DNA of 64,000 nucleotides from Lacrimispora celerecrescens. Lineage in GTDB: Bacteria; Bacillota; Clostridia; Lachnospirales; Lachnospiraceae. The notes beneath the pieces were generated by a model that was not told the origin of the DNA, did no database searches, and was given only the letters and a program-made list of their open reading frames with translations. The DNA lies in the NCBI RefSeq assembly GCF_000732605.1, contig NZ_JPME01000010.1:124036-188035 (forward strand). Direction: 5' to 3'. Position numbers and translations under genes: made by a program. Positions 18,320 through 26,592 of the stretch are shown here, piece by piece; position 1 is the first letter of the stretch, and each line of letters starts with the position of its first letter.

Positions 18320-19571
18320 GATCAGGCTGATCCATTCCATAGAACATGGGGCGGGTAAATACACTGATTCCTAACATGATCAAGGCAGCTGTATAAAAAG
18401 GAAGGTATGTACTGCTTCCTATCTTATCAAATACAATACCATAGAGGAACTGTCCAAGAGGATTCGTACACATACAAATACACATAACACAAGAAATGAC
18501 TTTCCCGGTTAATTCTTTTGGTGTTAATATCTGCAGATATGTCATCACCTGTATTTGGAATAATGTTGACAATACCAACATCAGAGAACATCCCATAAGC
18601 AAAACGGTATAAATCGTCATCGGCCCTTTTAGAACCTGAAGTGCAACCCCTCCTAAAAGAATAGAAAGTGCACAGCCCATTAAGAGGAATGGACTCGTCT
18701 TTGATTTTAGTTTTTTAGAAAATACTCCGGCGAGCAGACCTCCTAATATGCATCCGGCAGCGATGATACCCTGTGCAAATCCGTATAACCGATTGGCAGT
18801 ATTAGGGGAAAAACCCAGATGCTGTGTAATCAGAACTGGGACCCCTATTAAAACCAGAGAAGTCAAAAAAAGATTGATCGAAGCAAAAATTAATGACAGC
18901 TTCCACAAAATCGGCTGCTCCTGAAACATAAAACCAAAACTTTCTTTTAAGTCGTTGAAACCGGTAATGATTATATTTCCTTCTGCCTGCCTTTTTTCAA
19001 AAGGAATATGGATAAAGATTTCCATTACGGCAGCCACGAAAAAGCAGCCGATACTTACATATAGAATCGGCGCTAACCCAACCATAGAAAATAATATTCC
19101 GCCAATTACCGGCCCAACCATACCGGCCAGTGAGCTTATTAAATCAACAATGGAATTGGCCTGCATAATATTTTCTGTATCCACCAGAATAGGTACGCTT
19201 GCCTTTACCGCCGGTTGATATGCGCCCTGTATACCGTACAGGATTATCATTGTAATTGTCATAAGCGGAACAACATCTATCTTCCCTACCATCAGACAAA
19301 ACAGGGTAATAAGCAGTGCTGTGCTAAAATCCAGAATTACCATGATGTTTCTTTTGTTCACACGGTCAGCAATGATTCCTCCTATGGGAAACAGGATAAG
19401 CATAGGAATAAAAGAGCTGGCCAGAATAGTCCCGAACAAAACAGACGAGCCCGTTTGATTTAACAGATAAAGAGGAAGCGCATACCTTAGAATCTGATTT
19501 CCAAACAAGGAAATGATCTGACCGATTGCTACAAGTATAAAATCTTTTGATAATATGGCTTTCGTTTGCAT
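18294..19571 (-). CDS. MFS efflux transporter (DHA3/macrolide-efflux type)
   Basis: The 425-residue protein has about twelve membrane segments. The N-terminal [20 protein letters not shown] stretch and the loop 2-3 motif [16 protein letters not shown] are typical of MFS proteins related to Mef-like efflux pumps. Such proteins export drugs or small lipophilic compounds by proton antiport; the substrate here is unknown. Its promoter region contains two direct repeats of AAGGACACAAAAA(A)GTG and the neighbouring upstream gene encodes a MarR regulator, so it is probably MarR-controlled. GAAAGGAGAA precedes the ATG. Confidence 0.88.
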   Translation of the reverse strand: MQTKAILSKDFILVAIGQIISLFGNQILRYALPLYLLNQTGSSVLFGTILASSFIPMLILFPIGGIIADRVNKRNIMVILDFSTALLITLFCLMVGKIDVVPLMTITMIILYGIQGAYQPAVKASVPILVDTENIMQANSIVDLISSLAGMVGPVIGGILFSMVGLAPILYVSIGCFFVAAVMEIFIHIPFEKRQAEGNIIITGFNDLKESFGFMFQEQPILWKLSLIFASINLFLTSLVLIGVPVLITQHLGFSPNTANRLYGFAQGIIAAGCILGGLLAGVFSKKLKSKTSPFLLMGCALSILLGGVALQVLKGPMTIYTVLLMGCSLMLVLSTLFQIQVMTYLQILTPKELTGKVISCVMCICMCTNPLGQFLYGIVFDKIGSSTYLPFYTAALIMLGISVFTRPMFYGMDQPDLNGHQSRG

Positions 19572-19594
19572 AATAATTTATTCTCCTTTCGCGG

Positions 19595-19642
19595 CACTTT
19601 TTGTGTCCTTGGAAACATACTTTATCACTTTTTTGTGTCCTT
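19595..19642 (-). promoter_or_regulatory. MFS promoter with two direct-repeat operators
   Basis: On the minus strand TTGACA (19642-19647), 17 bp, TAAAGT (19619-19624) form a promoter. AAGGACACAAAAAAGTG fills its spacer (19626-19642) and a second copy AAGGACACAAAAAGTG lies at the start site (19595-19610). The two copies are about 32 bp, three helical turns, apart. The adjacent MarR protein is the obvious candidate ligand. Confidence 0.6.
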
Positions 19643-19660
19643 GTCAACAAAAAACAGCAA

Positions 19661-19699
19661 TAAAAAATGCAGCCCGCTCTCAATAGAGTTGGGCTGCAT
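19661..19699 (-). terminator. Terminator after the MarR gene
   Basis: ATGCAGCCC (19667-19675) pairs with GGGCTGCAT (19691-19699) and on the minus strand is followed by TTTTTTA. It separates the MarR gene from the MFS promoter. Confidence 0.8.
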
Positions 19700-19719
19700 G
19701 TAGTTTTATTATGGCACAA

Positions 19720-20208
19720 TTATAATTTATCAAAGCTTTCCGACTTAAGATCTACTCCCAGTTTATTTATTTCTGCATCCAAATGCTTATTATATTTTTC
19801 CGCAAAACCAATCATACTGTCTAATTGCTTTTCCGATATATGTTCAAATACCGCCTTATCCCGATCCTGGAACTCTTTGTGCAGTTTCTCATGGACTTTG
19901 TAAATTGCATTTCCTTGTTCCGTAAGCCTAAAATAAATTTCTTTCTTGTTATCCGGCTTCTGATAACTATCAATAAGGCCTTTTTCTATGAGCTTTTTCG
20001 TTATTTTACTTATGGCGCTCCTGGTCATATAAAAGGTCTCTGCAAGCTTTGTCACGTTGGAATCTTCACTTTTTCCGATGTATTCAATGCAATGGATTTC
20101 AGAAGGCTTATATTCTTTAAGGCTTTCTTTCATCTTATACGCATCAAGCCAAATCTTCTTATTAAATAAGTCCCAGAATTCCGCTAAGACCTGTTCTTCT
20201 TTATTCAT
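19720..20208 (-). CDS. MarR family transcriptional regulator
   Basis: The 162-residue product has the MarR winged helix: KPSEIHCIEYIG, NVTKLAETFYMTRSAISKITKKLIEKGLI as helix-turn-helix, and YFRLTEQGNAIY as the wing-to-helix transition. C-terminal helices would form the dimer interface. MarR proteins usually repress efflux genes and release DNA on binding phenolic or antibiotic ligands. It sits just upstream of the MFS gene but is separated from it by its own terminator, consistent with separate promoters and control of the repeats at 19595-19642. Confidence 0.92.
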   Translation of the reverse strand: MNKEEQVLAEFWDLFNKKIWLDAYKMKESLKEYKPSEIHCIEYIGKSEDSNVTKLAETFYMTRSAISKITKKLIEKGLIDSYQKPDNKKEIYFRLTEQGNAIYKVHEKLHKEFQDRDKAVFEHISEKQLDSMIGFAEKYNKHLDAEINKLGVDLKSESFDKL

Positions 20209-20262
20209 GGCCTATCCTCCCACCCGTTGGTGTATTAACAATATTATACTGAATATGTGTTT

Positions 20263-20787
20263 CTATTTCAACATAATTTCATTTAACAGTCCTTCAAACC
20301 ATTCAACATTTACTAAATGGTGAGCAAGTGAATTTTTCAACATATGTTTAAAATAGGCAGGATTCTTATAATCTTGTTCAAGGGATTTTTTTAATAAAGT
20401 GATCTTCTCTCTCGTTTGCATAATCTGTATTTCTATTAATTGAATAAAATCCTCTGTCTTATATTCATTGGCAAACAACATCGTAGTATAAAATGATAAA
20501 TTTACATACTCTGTTTTCGAACCATACTGAAACATTAATTTTTCAAATTCTTTATTTCCCAGTTCAGTAATAATATAATTATGGGTTTCTCTGGTGCGAT
20601 CGCCCTTGTCAATATCAACTTGTTTAATAAGTTGTTTTTCTTCTAATTGCTGAAGATTGTAATAAAAGGATCCTTTCGTAAAGTTCACGATATATTTGTA
20701 ATGATTATCTTCCATTAGAGCTAATAGTTCGTAACCATAAGAACCTGGGTTTTGCTTTAACAAGCCTAATATTAACAGCGGAATCAA
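20263..20787 (-). CDS. PadR family transcriptional regulator
   Basis: The 174-residue protein has the PadR N-terminal winged helix (LLILGLLKQNPGSYGYELL, then FTKGSFYYNLQQLEEKQLI) and a C-terminal Vir/PadR_4-like helical dimerisation part. It lies 24 bp after the SGNH-like esterase gene on the same strand, so the two share the promoter at 21724-21752, whose spacer is a 14-bp palindrome. This fits autoregulated repression of the esterase. The ligand is unknown. Confidence 0.88.
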   Translation of the reverse strand: MIPLLILGLLKQNPGSYGYELLALMEDNHYKYIVNFTKGSFYYNLQQLEEKQLIKQVDIDKGDRTRETHNYIITELGNKEFEKLMFQYGSKTEYVNLSFYTTMLFANEYKTEDFIQLIEIQIMQTREKITLLKKSLEQDYKNPAYFKHMLKNSLAHHLVNVEWFEGLLNEIMLK

Positions 20788-20811
20788 AAAATTTGCCTCC
20801 TCATAAAAAAG

Positions 20812-21660
20812 TTAATCATTACTGATTTGTGTGATTTGAGATTGGAATTCCTCAAACGATATTTTTCCTAATGCAAAATCCTTGCTTTTGATATAGATCC
20901 TTTCAGCTTTTGTATGAGTCCTGGTGTCGATTCGTTTTATCAGCTCATTCTCATTCACCAATGGCTCCATGATATGCTGCCTTTTATCAAATGCTTCAAA
21001 ATATCTTAGACCAAATTTTCTTTGCGAAACTGCATCAATATGGATCCCATCCGGATTAGAAGTTAAACCTTCAGCAGTAACAAAGTAACAGTTGTCTTGC
21101 TCAAAGGCAAATTTCTGCAACTCTTGATTGATATAATGATATTCTGTGCAGCTTTTTCCAAACCCTTCTTTGCCCAAGAAATCTCCTAACCCGCCTATGA
21201 TCAGAGGAATATTGGGAGAATTCAATTCTTTCCTAAGAGTTTCAATGATTAAAAGTAATTTTTTATAATAAACGTTGTAATTCCCGTTGTTACTGTCACT
21301 TTCACCCTGATGCCATAAAATTCCCGTCAGCTCACTATTCTGGATTGCAAATTTAGCTTCATTCACCGCATGTTTAAAAAGTACCCCATCGATAGCCCAC
21401 TCATCAAGGGTGCTTCCGCCTTCCGCGCAAGGAATCAATCCAATGATATCCATCTCATTGATCTGGCACCATGCGTCTGCAAAGGATGCTGCAAGGCTTA
21501 TTCCTGAAACAGGACGGTCATAATTGATGGGTTCCGTCATCATCTGCCATCTGCCATTGCGCTGCATCTGTATTCTTTCACTATAAATAGGGGATACTTC
21601 GTCAATAAATCCCCGGCCAGCCATATTAGACTGTCCTAGCATTAAAAATGATTTAACCAT
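20812..21660 (-). CDS. Sialate O-acetylesterase-type carbohydrate esterase
   Basis: The 282-residue protein carries the SASA/CE6 pattern: catalytic Ser11 in MLGQSNMAGRG, the block ILWHQGESD, and a C-terminal GIHID His/Asp pair. Members remove acetyl groups from sugars. There is no signal peptide, so the substrate would be cytoplasmic or the enzyme acts on an imported acetylated sugar. I start at the ATG at 21660, after AGAGGG, rather than at the ATG at 21711 with no ribosome site. It forms an operon with the PadR gene. An uncommon feature is a basic, helical C-terminal extension after the catalytic His (about 60 residues) without a clear counterpart. Confidence 0.83.
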   Translation of the reverse strand: MVKSFLMLGQSNMAGRGFIDEVSPIYSERIQMQRNGRWQMMTEPINYDRPVSGISLAASFADAWCQINEMDIIGLIPCAEGGSTLDEWAIDGVLFKHAVNEAKFAIQNSELTGILWHQGESDSNNGNYNVYYKKLLLIIETLRKELNSPNIPLIIGGLGDFLGKEGFGKSCTEYHYINQELQKFAFEQDNCYFVTAEGLTSNPDGIHIDAVSQRKFGLRYFEAFDKRQHIMEPLVNENELIKRIDTRTHTKAERIYIKSKDFALGKISFEEFQSQITQISND

Positions 21661-21723
21661 TTTTTTACCCTCTTTTTCAGTATCGTACGATAGCAATTTA
21701 ATCGAATTCATTTATACATTTTT

Positions 21724-21752
21724 ATCTTAGTCTAATTAGACTATATTGTCAA
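21724..21752 (-). promoter_or_regulatory. Esterase-padR promoter with operator palindrome
   Basis: Minus strand: TTGACA (21747-21752), 17 bp, TAAGAT (21724-21729). The perfect palindrome AGTCTAATTAGACT (21729-21742) sits between the two boxes, a position that would block RNA polymerase when occupied, presumably by the PadR protein. Confidence 0.65.
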
Positions 21753-21856
21753 CTTATATTGCAATAATGGAAGAACTCTACGGAGCGTTTATTGAAAAGC
21801 CAAAAATCTAGGACTACAATAGTTCGTGGGGAGAGAATTTCATTGAAAAGGAGAAT

Positions 21857-22816
21857 ATGAATATGGATAAAATTAAAATAGATAAATTTCTTGATGATCA
21901 GGGTAAAATTTCGCAATTACCACAAAAACAATCCGTCAGAGTTGCGACCCTTAGCTATCTGGCGGAAAAATTTAAATCAAACCGCAATTATACAGAAAAA
22001 GAAGTAAACTCCATCTGTGAAGAATGGCATACTTTCGGAGATTATTTCATACTCAGGCGGGAACTTATTGATAATGGTTTATTATGCCGTGAGCCAAACG
22101 GATCACGTTATTGGAAACCAAAGACCGATCTGCCGAATAAAACAGATAAAGAATTACGATTAAATACTGCATTTCATCCCATTGATTTTGATAACTGGGA
22201 TAGGAAACAATATTTCTATTATTTCACGAAAATGTTACCTACCGGGTTTTCCATTAGTGTGGAAGCAGACATAACCAACACCTACAACATGATGAAAAAG
22301 CAAAACAAAAAGTTCTTCCCTGCTTATTTATATCTGGCGTCAAAACTAATCGCTGAGCAGCAGGAATTTCGTATTTCCAAGTTAAATGAACAGCTGGGTT
22401 ATTATGAGATTTTGCATCCCTCATATGCATGCTTCCATCAAGATGACAAGACGATGTCAAATATGTGGACGGAGTATGACCCGAATTTCGAGGTTTTCTA
22501 TCATAATTACATGGAGGATCAAGATAAATATGCAGATAACCATGGGATATTGGCTAAGCCTGATACTCCACCGCAGAATAGCTTTATGATAGGTATGCTG
22601 CCATGGATAAAATTTACTAGCTACACACCGGTACCTTATGCCGATATCAACAATTATTTTCCGGTAATACAGGCAGGGCAATTTTTTGATAGAGAGGGTA
22701 AAAAATTTATGCCTCTTTCTATTACCGTTCACCACGCTGTGGCTGACGGTTATCATGTGGGGCTGTTTTTAGAAAAGTTCAAGACTGGTATCGCTGACCC
22801 TGAGAGCTGGGCATAA
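21857..22816 (+). CDS. DUF2087 domain fused to chloramphenicol acetyltransferase-like enzyme
   Basis: The 319-residue protein has two parts. Residues about 18-90 (KQSVRVATLSYLAEKF, YTEKEVNSIC, FILRRELIDNGLL) match DUF2087, a small winged-helix-like domain. Residues about 102-319 are a complete type A chloramphenicol acetyltransferase domain, from NWDRKQYFYYF to the catalytic HHAVADGYH. The family transfers acetyl from acetyl-CoA to a hydroxyl, classically inactivating chloramphenicol, but many CatA-like proteins have other acceptors. AAAGGAG precedes two possible starts (21857 and 21863). Whether the N-terminal domain binds DNA, ligand or partners is unknown. Confidence 0.87.
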   Translation: MNMDKIKIDKFLDDQGKISQLPQKQSVRVATLSYLAEKFKSNRNYTEKEVNSICEEWHTFGDYFILRRELIDNGLLCREPNGSRYWKPKTDLPNKTDKELRLNTAFHPIDFDNWDRKQYFYYFTKMLPTGFSISVEADITNTYNMMKKQNKKFFPAYLYLASKLIAEQQEFRISKLNEQLGYYEILHPSYACFHQDDKTMSNMWTEYDPNFEVFYHNYMEDQDKYADNHGILAKPDTPPQNSFMIGMLPWIKFTSYTPVPYADINNYFPVIQAGQFFDREGKKFMPLSITVHHAVADGYHVGLFLEKFKTGIADPESWA

Positions 22817-22923
22817 CTGCTATCACTCTCCTTTTTCATAGTATCTAACCTAAAAGTGCATACTTGCTAATATAATGATCCTATCATAATATTATAAATA
22901 TAAATGACAAGGAGGATAATTCA

Positions 22924-23460
22924 ATGAAAAGAGAGATTGAAGTATTTGATTATACAAATGAGATCATGAAAGCGCTAAAAACAGGCGTTTTGCTGACTAC
23001 AAAGACAGATGACAAGGTGAATTCCATGACAATTTCCTGGGGTACTCTGGGAATTGAATGGTCAAAACCGATCTTTACTGTTTTCGTTAGAGAGAATCGC
23101 TTTACAAAACTTCAGCTGGAAAAGAATCCGGAATTCACGATAAATATACCATACGGCGATTTTAACAAAAAGATCCTGGGGGTTTGCGGGACAAAATCCG
23201 GTCATTCCATTGATAAAATTAAAGAACTTAACCTGACGCTTGAAACACCCAATGCTATTTCTGTTCCGGCTATTAAGGAACTTCCTTTAACGCTTGAGTG
23301 CAGGGTTGTATATAAGCAAAAGCAAGATGAGCATGAAATTACCGAAGAATACAGAAACGCATTTTACCCACAGGATGTAGATAGTTCATTCCACGGCGCA
23401 AACAAAGATTTTCATACCGCTTATTACGGTGAGATTCTAAGTGCATATATCATCGAATAA
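22924..23460 (+). CDS. Flavin reductase-like FMN-binding protein
   Basis: A 178-residue split-barrel protein of the flavin reductase family. NSMTISWGTLGIEWSKPI followed by FVRENRFT is the flavin phosphate-binding region, and the C-terminal GEILSAYI strand is typical. Related clostridial proteins reduce or carry FMN for partner oxidoreductases. AAGGAGG precedes the ATG, and a strong terminator follows, so it is monocistronic. The specific electron acceptor cannot be told from sequence. Confidence 0.88.
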   Translation: MKREIEVFDYTNEIMKALKTGVLLTTKTDDKVNSMTISWGTLGIEWSKPIFTVFVRENRFTKLQLEKNPEFTINIPYGDFNKKILGVCGTKSGHSIDKIKELNLTLETPNAISVPAIKELPLTLECRVVYKQKQDEHEITEEYRNAFYPQDVDSSFHGANKDFHTAYYGEILSAYIIE

Positions 23461-23526
23461 TATCACTATCAGGCCTGTTTTTGTTCGTATGGGGCCAATA
23501 GTATATAGCTTTTAAGCATAACTAAA

Positions 23527-23568
23527 ACCTCCTGTCGTATTCTAATCCTACGACAAGAGGTCTTTTTT
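23527..23568 (+). terminator. Bidirectional terminator between flavin reductase and nitroreductase genes
   Basis: ACCTCCTGTCGTA pairs with TACGACAAGAGGT (one mismatch), followed by CTTTTTT on the plus strand and TTTTAG on the minus strand. Confidence 0.85.
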
Positions 23569-23594
23569 GGGGCAATAGCCTGTTTTATTTAGAA

Positions 23595-24116
23595 TCAAAA
23601 TTTATTGTAATGAAGCTTTTGATATAGCAGTGTACTTTCTTCATATGGCTTTTTCTCCTCTGCAGGATAGCCAATGGCAATCATACATTCAACACGATAT
23701 TGCTCAGGTATTTCCAGCACTTCTCTTATATAATCTCCTGCTGTCTCCTGCTCTGTATGGAATCTTTCTCTTACTTGAATCCAACACGACCCAAGATCTA
23801 AATCCTGTACCGTTAATTGAATAATCGTTGCCGCTATGGATGTATCTTCGATCCACGCATCACTTGAAGTTTTATCCGCTAATACTACGATTGCCAAAGG
23901 AGCACCTGATAAAAACTGAGAAGCCGGTCCTCTGCAAAGAGAGAGCTGGCGGATTAACACCGCATCGGTGACGGCGATAAACTGCCAGGGCCTGATGGAC
24001 CGGGATGATGGAGACAGAAGGGCACTTTTAAGAATTACATCGATTTTTTCTTTTTCAACTTCCTTGTTTTGAAACTTTCTAATGCTTCTCCTTGATTTTA
24101 AAATGTCGAATAACAT
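23595..24116 (-). CDS. Nitroreductase family protein
   Basis: The 173-residue product has the FMN-binding signature of nitroreductases: LKSRRSIRKFQNKEVE at the N-terminus, SPSSRSIRPWQF, and the C-terminal AIGYPAEEKKPY. It should be a dimeric FMN-dependent oxidoreductase using NAD(P)H; substrates of such short members are usually unknown. The ATG at 24116 follows AAAGGAGC; a longer in-frame start at 24197 would add unlikely residues. It converges on the flavin reductase gene. Confidence 0.9.
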   Translation of the reverse strand: MLFDILKSRRSIRKFQNKEVEKEKIDVILKSALLSPSSRSIRPWQFIAVTDAVLIRQLSLCRGPASQFLSGAPLAIVVLADKTSSDAWIEDTSIAATIIQLTVQDLDLGSCWIQVRERFHTEQETAGDYIREVLEIPEQYRVECMIAIGYPAEEKKPYEESTLLYQKLHYNKF

Positions 24117-24197
24117 AAATTGCTCCTTTCTATGTTCTTTGCGGGTGGTTACCTTAATTTTATCCTTAGAAATAAAGAAAGTCAATGATACAAACAC

Positions 24198-24520
24198 CTC
24201 CTATACTGCCATACTAATGTACTCTTAGTATGTCCATTGCCTGCAATCTCCTAAGTAAATCTTCTCTCCCCGTATCCTGCGTTTCAAAGCAGGTGGGTTA
24301 CCTTAACTGCAGTAAATTCATTACGATATTTCAGCTCACTACGGTATGACTCCGCTCAAGTACCGGAATTCCTTATCAGAGGCAACTTCAAATAATGAAG
24401 CGGAGTAACGTGGTACAGTGAAACAAAAAAGCTTTTAAATGCAAAAATTTATGGAATTAAATTTACATATCCCAATAATAAGATATAATAAAATAAGGAA
24501 AATTTGAAAGGAGTAACACT
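24198..24520. other. Intergenic region with an imperfect long inverted repeat
   Basis: No gene is seen. ACTCCGCT and AGCGGAGT form an 8-bp inverted repeat around 24350-24410, and flanking bases (CACTACGG...; ...GTACAGTG) extend the pairing imperfectly. It could be a decayed miniature element or a structured leader of the cupin gene; it does not match a T-box or any riboswitch I know. Confidence 0.35.
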
Positions 24521-25021
24521 ATGAATACCGCAGATTACTTTATTAAGAACTTGAACATGACACCGCATCCGGAAGGCGGATTTTATAAGGAGATTTATGC
24601 GTCCGAAGAAAATATAACCTCAAATGATTTAAAGGTTGACTTTGAGGGATCACGAATCCTTTGGACAAGTATTTATTTTTTACTTAGGGACGGAGAAGTA
24701 TCTAATTTTCACAGACTTAAATCTGATGAAATGTGGTACTATCATTCAGGTTCTCCGCTGACGATTTATATGATTAGCCCAGAAGGAGAGTTAATTACTG
24801 AACAGCTTGGCCTTGACATCGAACATGGTGAAAAGCCTCAAATATTAGTACCGAAAAATTATATATTTGGTTCCGCTATGAATCATGAAGGATATGCTTT
24901 GGTTGGCTGCATGGTATCGCCAGGATTTGAATTTAGAGATTTTGAGTTATTTAAAAGAAATGAGCTGATTGCAAAATATCCCCAGCACCAGCAGATCATT
25001 CATAAACTGACTATTGATTAA
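24521..25021 (+). CDS. Cupin family protein (DUF985)
   Basis: A 166-residue double-stranded beta-helix protein. HPEGGFYKEIYAS at the N-terminus, SNFHRLKSDEMWYYHSG in the middle and LVGCMVSPGFEFRDFEL at the end are the landmarks of the cupin_5/DUF985 family. Putative metal ligands are the His and Glu of FHRLKSDEMW. The family role is unclear (sugar or small-acid binding has been proposed). GAAAGGAG precedes the ATG and a perfect 15-bp terminator follows, so it is a single-gene unit. Confidence 0.9.
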   Translation: MNTADYFIKNLNMTPHPEGGFYKEIYASEENITSNDLKVDFEGSRILWTSIYFLLRDGEVSNFHRLKSDEMWYYHSGSPLTIYMISPEGELITEQLGLDIEHGEKPQILVPKNYIFGSAMNHEGYALVGCMVSPGFEFRDFELFKRNELIAKYPQHQQIIHKLTID

Positions 25022-25030
25022 TAATTGTTT

Positions 25031-25075
25031 AAGAGGATACTCCAAGGTTATCTTTGGAGTATCCTCTTTATTTGG
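25031..25075. terminator. Bidirectional terminator
   Basis: AAGAGGATACTCCAA pairs perfectly with TTGGAGTATCCTCTT (15 bp, loop of about 8). T-rich tails on both sides serve the cupin gene and the convergent PF04020 operon. Confidence 0.9.
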
Positions 25076-25078
25076 CAC

Positions 25079-25414
25079 CTAATTTCTATCCTTTAGCATA
25101 TGGTTAACGATAACGATGACAAAAGCGGCAAGCAGTGAATTAAGAAAGCCGCCCATACTGATACCTGTTACAAAATGATCTGCAATCATGATCGTCCAGG
25201 CATTTACAATAAAGCTGAATAATCCTAAGGTCAGCAAGCTGACCGGTAATGTAATCAATAACAGAATCGGCTTTAATATAAAGTTTACCACTAACAGCAC
25301 CAATCCCATAATAAGAAGCGCTGAGATACTGCCAATATAAATCGAGGGTATTACCAATGACAGCAGATATATTGCTATTATGATAGATATATATTTTATG
25401 AACAGTTTCGACAT
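25079..25414 (-). CDS. Small four-helix membrane protein (PF04020, YvlD-like)
   Basis: The 111-residue protein has four membrane helices with the family pattern GLVLLVVNFILKPILLLITLPVSLLTLGLFS and a C-terminal LAAFVIVIVNHML helix. This is the superfamily IV 'phage holin' group that includes Bacillus YvlD; despite the name these are usually chromosomal envelope proteins. The ATG at 25414 follows GGAGG. It is the last of four genes (DUF2089, SHOCT-like, unknown, PF04020), an arrangement reminiscent of the Bacillus yvl envelope-stress operon. Confidence 0.85.
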   Translation of the reverse strand: MSKLFIKYISIIIAIYLLSLVIPSIYIGSISALLIMGLVLLVVNFILKPILLLITLPVSLLTLGLFSFIVNAWTIMIADHFVTGISMGGFLNSLLAAFVIVIVNHMLKDRN

Positions 25415-25436
25415 TATTACCTCCAATTGACATGCT

Positions 25437-25751
25437 CTACCTGATTTTAATTAAAACTTTGACTTCGTCAGTTGTAATATCGACAAGATCATATGGTTCA
25501 TCCCCAGCCAAAGAATCCAGTATTTTTTTAGTCATGATAACAAGTTCTTTTACTGAATACATGGTAATTGAGGCGGACGAACCCGGATCAGGTACTTTCG
25601 GTATAAAAATACATGTGGCTGTCAATAAGTCCTGAAAACAGTCCAATAATTCCTGAAAGATATACAAGGGGATTGGAAAGGGAATACGTATGAACCTTCT
25701 GTTCTCAATCCGGAGCTTAATCCACAGAAAACGACAGCCCCTAATCGACAT
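25437..25751 (-). CDS. Conserved hypothetical small protein
   Basis: A 104-residue product with a basic, hydrophobic first half (RFIRIPFPIPLYIFQELLDCFQ) and an acidic second half (YDLVDITTDEVKVLIKIR). I do not recognise a family. The ATG overlaps the stop of the SHOCT-like gene by 11 bp, showing translational coupling, so it is very likely real. The 'plain strand' C-terminal half resembles the terminal part of the neighbouring protein, which may mean a shared ancestry; that is a visual impression only. Confidence 0.7.
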   Translation of the reverse strand: MSIRGCRFLWIKLRIENRRFIRIPFPIPLYIFQELLDCFQDLLTATCIFIPKVPDPGSSASITMYSVKELVIMTKKILDSLAGDEPYDLVDITTDEVKVLIKIR

Positions 25752-26184
25752 AAACTCTTACCTTTACCATTGAATTGTGGCTTTCATCCCAAGCTTCTAC
25801 ATCAACGATATTCGGGTCATCCAGGGAACCATTTATGATTTCCTCAATAATCTTTGCAAAATCTATGCTGGAAATATCGATCCCCTTTGCTTCCATCTCT
25901 CTTCTGGCATCCGCAGGAACCATAGTAGTCATCTTATCAGCAATTTCACTGATCGTGGTCAGCAGGCGTAACGGTATATTTACATTTACATTAACGGAAT
26001 TGTTATCCGACGTAACCTTTACCTTAAGGAACTTATAATTTCGTTTTGCAGTTGTTACGATTTCACCCTTTTGAATCGGTTCTGTTACTTTTGTCGCATT
26101 CAGGGCTTCCAAAAGTTCCATCCCTTCGGCAGCGGTAATCTGCCCTTTTTCTATCATTTCCAGTATTTTCTGCTGTTCACTCAT
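25741..26184 (-). CDS. SHOCT-like domain protein of the YvlB/LiaX type
   Basis: The 147-residue protein opens with a SHOCT-like helical segment, KILEMIEKGQITAAEGMELLEAL, found at the start of YvlB and LiaX proteins, then a beta-rich part with KFLKVKVTSDNNSVNVNVNIP. Full-length relatives carry a DUF4097 domain; here only a short version is present. No signal peptide. It follows the DUF2089 gene by 18 bp and is coupled to the next gene. By analogy it may be a sensor or adaptor in an envelope-stress response. Confidence 0.8.
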   Translation of the reverse strand: MSEQQKILEMIEKGQITAAEGMELLEALNATKVTEPIQKGEIVTTAKRNYKFLKVKVTSDNNSVNVNVNIPLRLLTTISEIADKMTTMVPADARREMEAKGIDISSIDFAKIIEEIINGSLDDPNIVDVEAWDESHNSMVKVRVYVD

Positions 26185-26202
26185 TGACTGACCCTCCTAT
26201 AA

Positions 26203-26592
26203 TTATAGATTTTTAATCCGTTCCGTTGCTTCTTTCGGGGAGATTTCTCCCTTCGATAATTGATCAAGAATTTCATTTCTGGCGGCTGTTTTATCTTCAC
26301 TTTCCTTAACCAACTCTTTTGATGATACTTCATACCCAAGACCTCTTATGACTGAATCCAGTTTACCACGGACCGTAGGATAAGAGATACCCAGCTCTTT
26401 CTCAACATCCTTGATATTACCGCGACATCTTATGAATACTTTGACAAACTCGAGATCTTCTCCTGGAAGACGACAAAATTCGCAAGGCTGGAAATCGCCT
26501 TCAATGGCTGTAGAGCACCTGGGACAGCTTAGCTTGGTTATGGAAAGCTTCTCACCGCATACGGGACATTTACCCGGAGCTTTGTATTTCAT
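26203..26592 (-). CDS. DUF2089 zinc-ribbon/HTH protein
   Basis: The 129-residue product has two CxxC pairs at the N-terminus (CPVCGEKL and CPRC) forming a zinc ribbon, followed by the DUF2089 core LEFVKVFIRCRGNIKDVEKELGISYPTVRGKLDSVI, which looks like a helix-turn-helix. The C-terminal KGEISPKEATERI resembles the SHOCT-like opening of the neighbour. It is first in the four-gene operon and is a plausible regulator of it. Confidence 0.88.
   Translation of the reverse strand: MKYKAPGKCPVCGEKLSITKLSCPRCSTAIEGDFQPCEFCRLPGEDLEFVKVFIRCRGNIKDVEKELGISYPTVRGKLDSVIRGLGYEVSSKELVKESEDKTAARNEILDQLSKGEISPKEATERIKNL

Noticed and set aside
24338-24416. Riboswitch or T-box before the cupin gene
   Set aside because: The imperfect inverted repeat lacks the conserved core of any known class and no terminator alternative is visible.
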